The notes beneath the pieces are model-generated. The model worked only from the letters and a program-made list of their open reading frames with translations. It had not been told where the DNA came from and ran no database searches. A stretch of DNA of 19,877 nt from Byssothecium circinans (lineage: Eukaryota; Ascomycota; Dothideomycetes; Pleosporales; Massarinaceae). Position numbers and translations under genes: made by a program. This document shows, one piece after another, positions 18,694 through 19,877 of the stretch (position 1 is its first letter; each line of letters begins with the position of its first letter). The stretch lies in the NCBI GenBank assembly GCA_010015675.1, contig ML977021.1:323086-342962 (forward strand), in the 5' to 3' direction.

Positions 18694-19774
18694 TTACTTA
18701 ACTTTATCACTATTATCGTCCGCATTACTACTTAACATGATAAACTAAGTACTAGCCTCTGACTTAAAAGAACCTTCTTTATCTACTTGATACGTTCTCG
18801 CGTTATGCCTAGCTTTACCGTAGTTGCCACAGTGGCGAATACCTAGTTATCGCACTTTACATTCACCTTCTACCTTTACCCTCTTACGGTTCTAAATGGT
18901 TCCTAATAGTTTAGAACTATTCTAGTCTGCTATAGGACTATACTCTATAGTGCTGCCCTTCTAAATATACTTGCGCTTGCGTGTTTTTTACTTAGTTACT
19001 GCCGCAAGTTGCTTTTTAAGCTCTTTAATGCGCGCCTTTATAAGCACGCTACCTTGCAGCACTAACTTAGCGCCTTTAACAAGCTGCAAAAGCCTACCGC
19101 GCGCTGTTTGTGATGACTAAGTAATAGAATCTTGTATAAGCCTTAACTACAAGCTAAATTTGCGTGTATTACTTAGAGTTCTTGATTGCTACGGCGTCTC
19201 TAGTAGTAGAGGTCCTAGTAGGGTACGTATACGTATATTAAGGTAATTAAGTACTACCTACGCGTTTAGAGGGACTAGCCCTATTACTTTAAAGGCCTTT
19301 TAACAGTTCTAAACCATAAACACGCTTAAAAACGCGTCTTTAAAGGCTAGTAGAAACGCTTCCTTATTAACGTAAAAAACGTATTAGCGCGCTAAGTTCT
19401 AAATAGTCTTAGAGTACTTGCACTTAAGCAGCGAGAAGCATACTACATTAAGCGGCTAGAGGATGTGTGACGAGTATAGTAGTATATAGAGCGTGAGGAT
19501 CTTATTATTATAATAATAATCCTTAAAATCTTAATTAAGGTAGCTTTCGTGGCTATCTAAAATTAGTAACTAATAGACGCTAACAGTTCTCACCTTTATA
19601 TGCGCGTTAAAGTGCTTTAACTACATAAGACTAAGCTTATTAATCGTCTATCTATTCTCTAAGACTAAGAGCTTTTAATTGCGTGGTATATTAGCTTCCT
19701 AGTACTATAAAAAGATGTAGACGCGTCCTTTATATATAATAAATAGTAGGGTAAATGTACTATTTAAACATATA
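18694..19774 (-). pseudogene. Fot1a transposase pseudogene, C-terminal part, reverse strand
   Basis: The stop codon is at 18696-18694; reading leftward on the reverse strand come the acidic tail, the zinc-knuckle region, the basic KARIKELKK segment and the DDE core up to the interruption at 19774. It aligns along its length with the same parts of 13230-16766. The codon context at 19131-19150 is the uninterrupted version of the site that Fot1b entered in the other copy. The N-terminal half is outside the window. It is inactivated by substitutions and by the insertion. Confidence 0.85.
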
Positions 19775-19877
19775 ACGTAAGGCACCATCGAACCGCGCAC
19801 ACCATCGAACCGCGCAGAAATGCTTGGCGGAAAATCAAATATTCAACCCTTAATAACAATTTAAATAATAGAGCTAT
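19775..19877 (-). mobile_element. Z-family element, outer end only, truncated by the window edge
   Basis: It starts acgtaaggcaccatcgaacc after TA 19773-19774, with two 17-bp units of the CGAACCGCGCA flavour that are hardly affected by RIP (CACCATCGAACCGCGCA). The following cttggcggaaaatcaa and ttaataacaatttaaata match the right end of Z (11280-11325, reverse complement) and the start of the 12658 copy. It is the best preserved example of this terminus in the window. Confidence 0.8.

Larger units (their letters stand above)
18563..19774 (-). mobile_element. Third Fot1a copy, reverse orientation, entered by a Z-family element at 19775
   Basis: It starts acgtaacg after TA (18561-18562) inside the gypsy gag. 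Its terminal repeat is expanded to six tandem 17-bp units (18571-18672), against two in the other copies. The interior matches the copy at 13167-16847 but lacks Fot1b, so 19137-19138 shows the empty TA target. At 19773-19774 the match stops at a TA where another element begins. The rest of this copy must lie beyond the right edge of the window. Confidence 0.9.

Noticed and set aside
1..19877. Mitochondrial or organellar origin because of the AT richness
   Set aside because: The AT bias is concentrated in TpA with loss of CpA and TpG, and the content is nuclear-type transposons with nested insertions; no organellar gene or tRNA was seen.

Overview
The window contains no intact gene. It looks like an AT-rich, transposon-filled heterochromatic block of a filamentous ascomycete (Pezizomycotina). 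The evidence is Fot1/pogo-type DNA transposons and fungal-type Ty1/copia polyproteins, all carrying the C-to-T / G-to-A decay expected of repeat-induced point mutation (RIP). CpA and TpG are scarce and TpA dominates: the line 1261-1320 has no CA, no TG and 12 TA. Trp, Gln and Arg codons have become stops, and catalytic Asp, Cys and His codons have become Asn and Tyr. No tRNA, rRNA or host gene was seen.

Layout, left to right. 1-48: a transposon terminus. 49-3792: a copia polyprotein remnant (integrase, reverse transcriptase, RNase H), split at 2439-3466 by a 1,028-bp non-coding element (called S here) with a 5-bp target duplication; its 3' flank runs to 4567. 4568-5663: a mosaic of a second copia's linker and two Fot1-type ends facing each other. 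5666-5812: the left end of a non-autonomous element. 5815-7664: a complete but dead Fot1-type element (family Fot1a). 7667-10317: the second copia (gag knuckle, protease, integrase), carrying a 565-bp insert flanked by 15-bp direct repeats. 10318-11346: a non-autonomous element (Z). 11347-12245: a second copy of S. 12246-12657: unassigned AT-rich DNA.

12658-19877 is a stack of nested insertions. A Z-family element is interrupted by what looks like a gypsy-type retrotransposon (LTR inferred, gag at about 17560-18560). The putative LTR holds a Fot1a copy (13167-16847), and that copy holds a second, better preserved Fot1-type family (Fot1b, 13675-15502). The gag is interrupted by a third Fot1a copy from 18563, which is itself entered by a Z-family element at 19775 that runs off the window.

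The nesting can be checked inside the window. Removing each insert with one target copy rejoins a reading frame or matches an uninterrupted copy. After removing Fot1b, both full Fot1a transposase frames are exactly 1,707 nt. The two most unusual features are (1) an array of CGG-N11-CCG inverted repeats in both copies of S, the half-site arrangement used by Gal4-type Zn2Cys6 regulators, and (2) Fot1a and Z-family termini built from a variable number of 17-bp tandem units in at least three sequence flavours.
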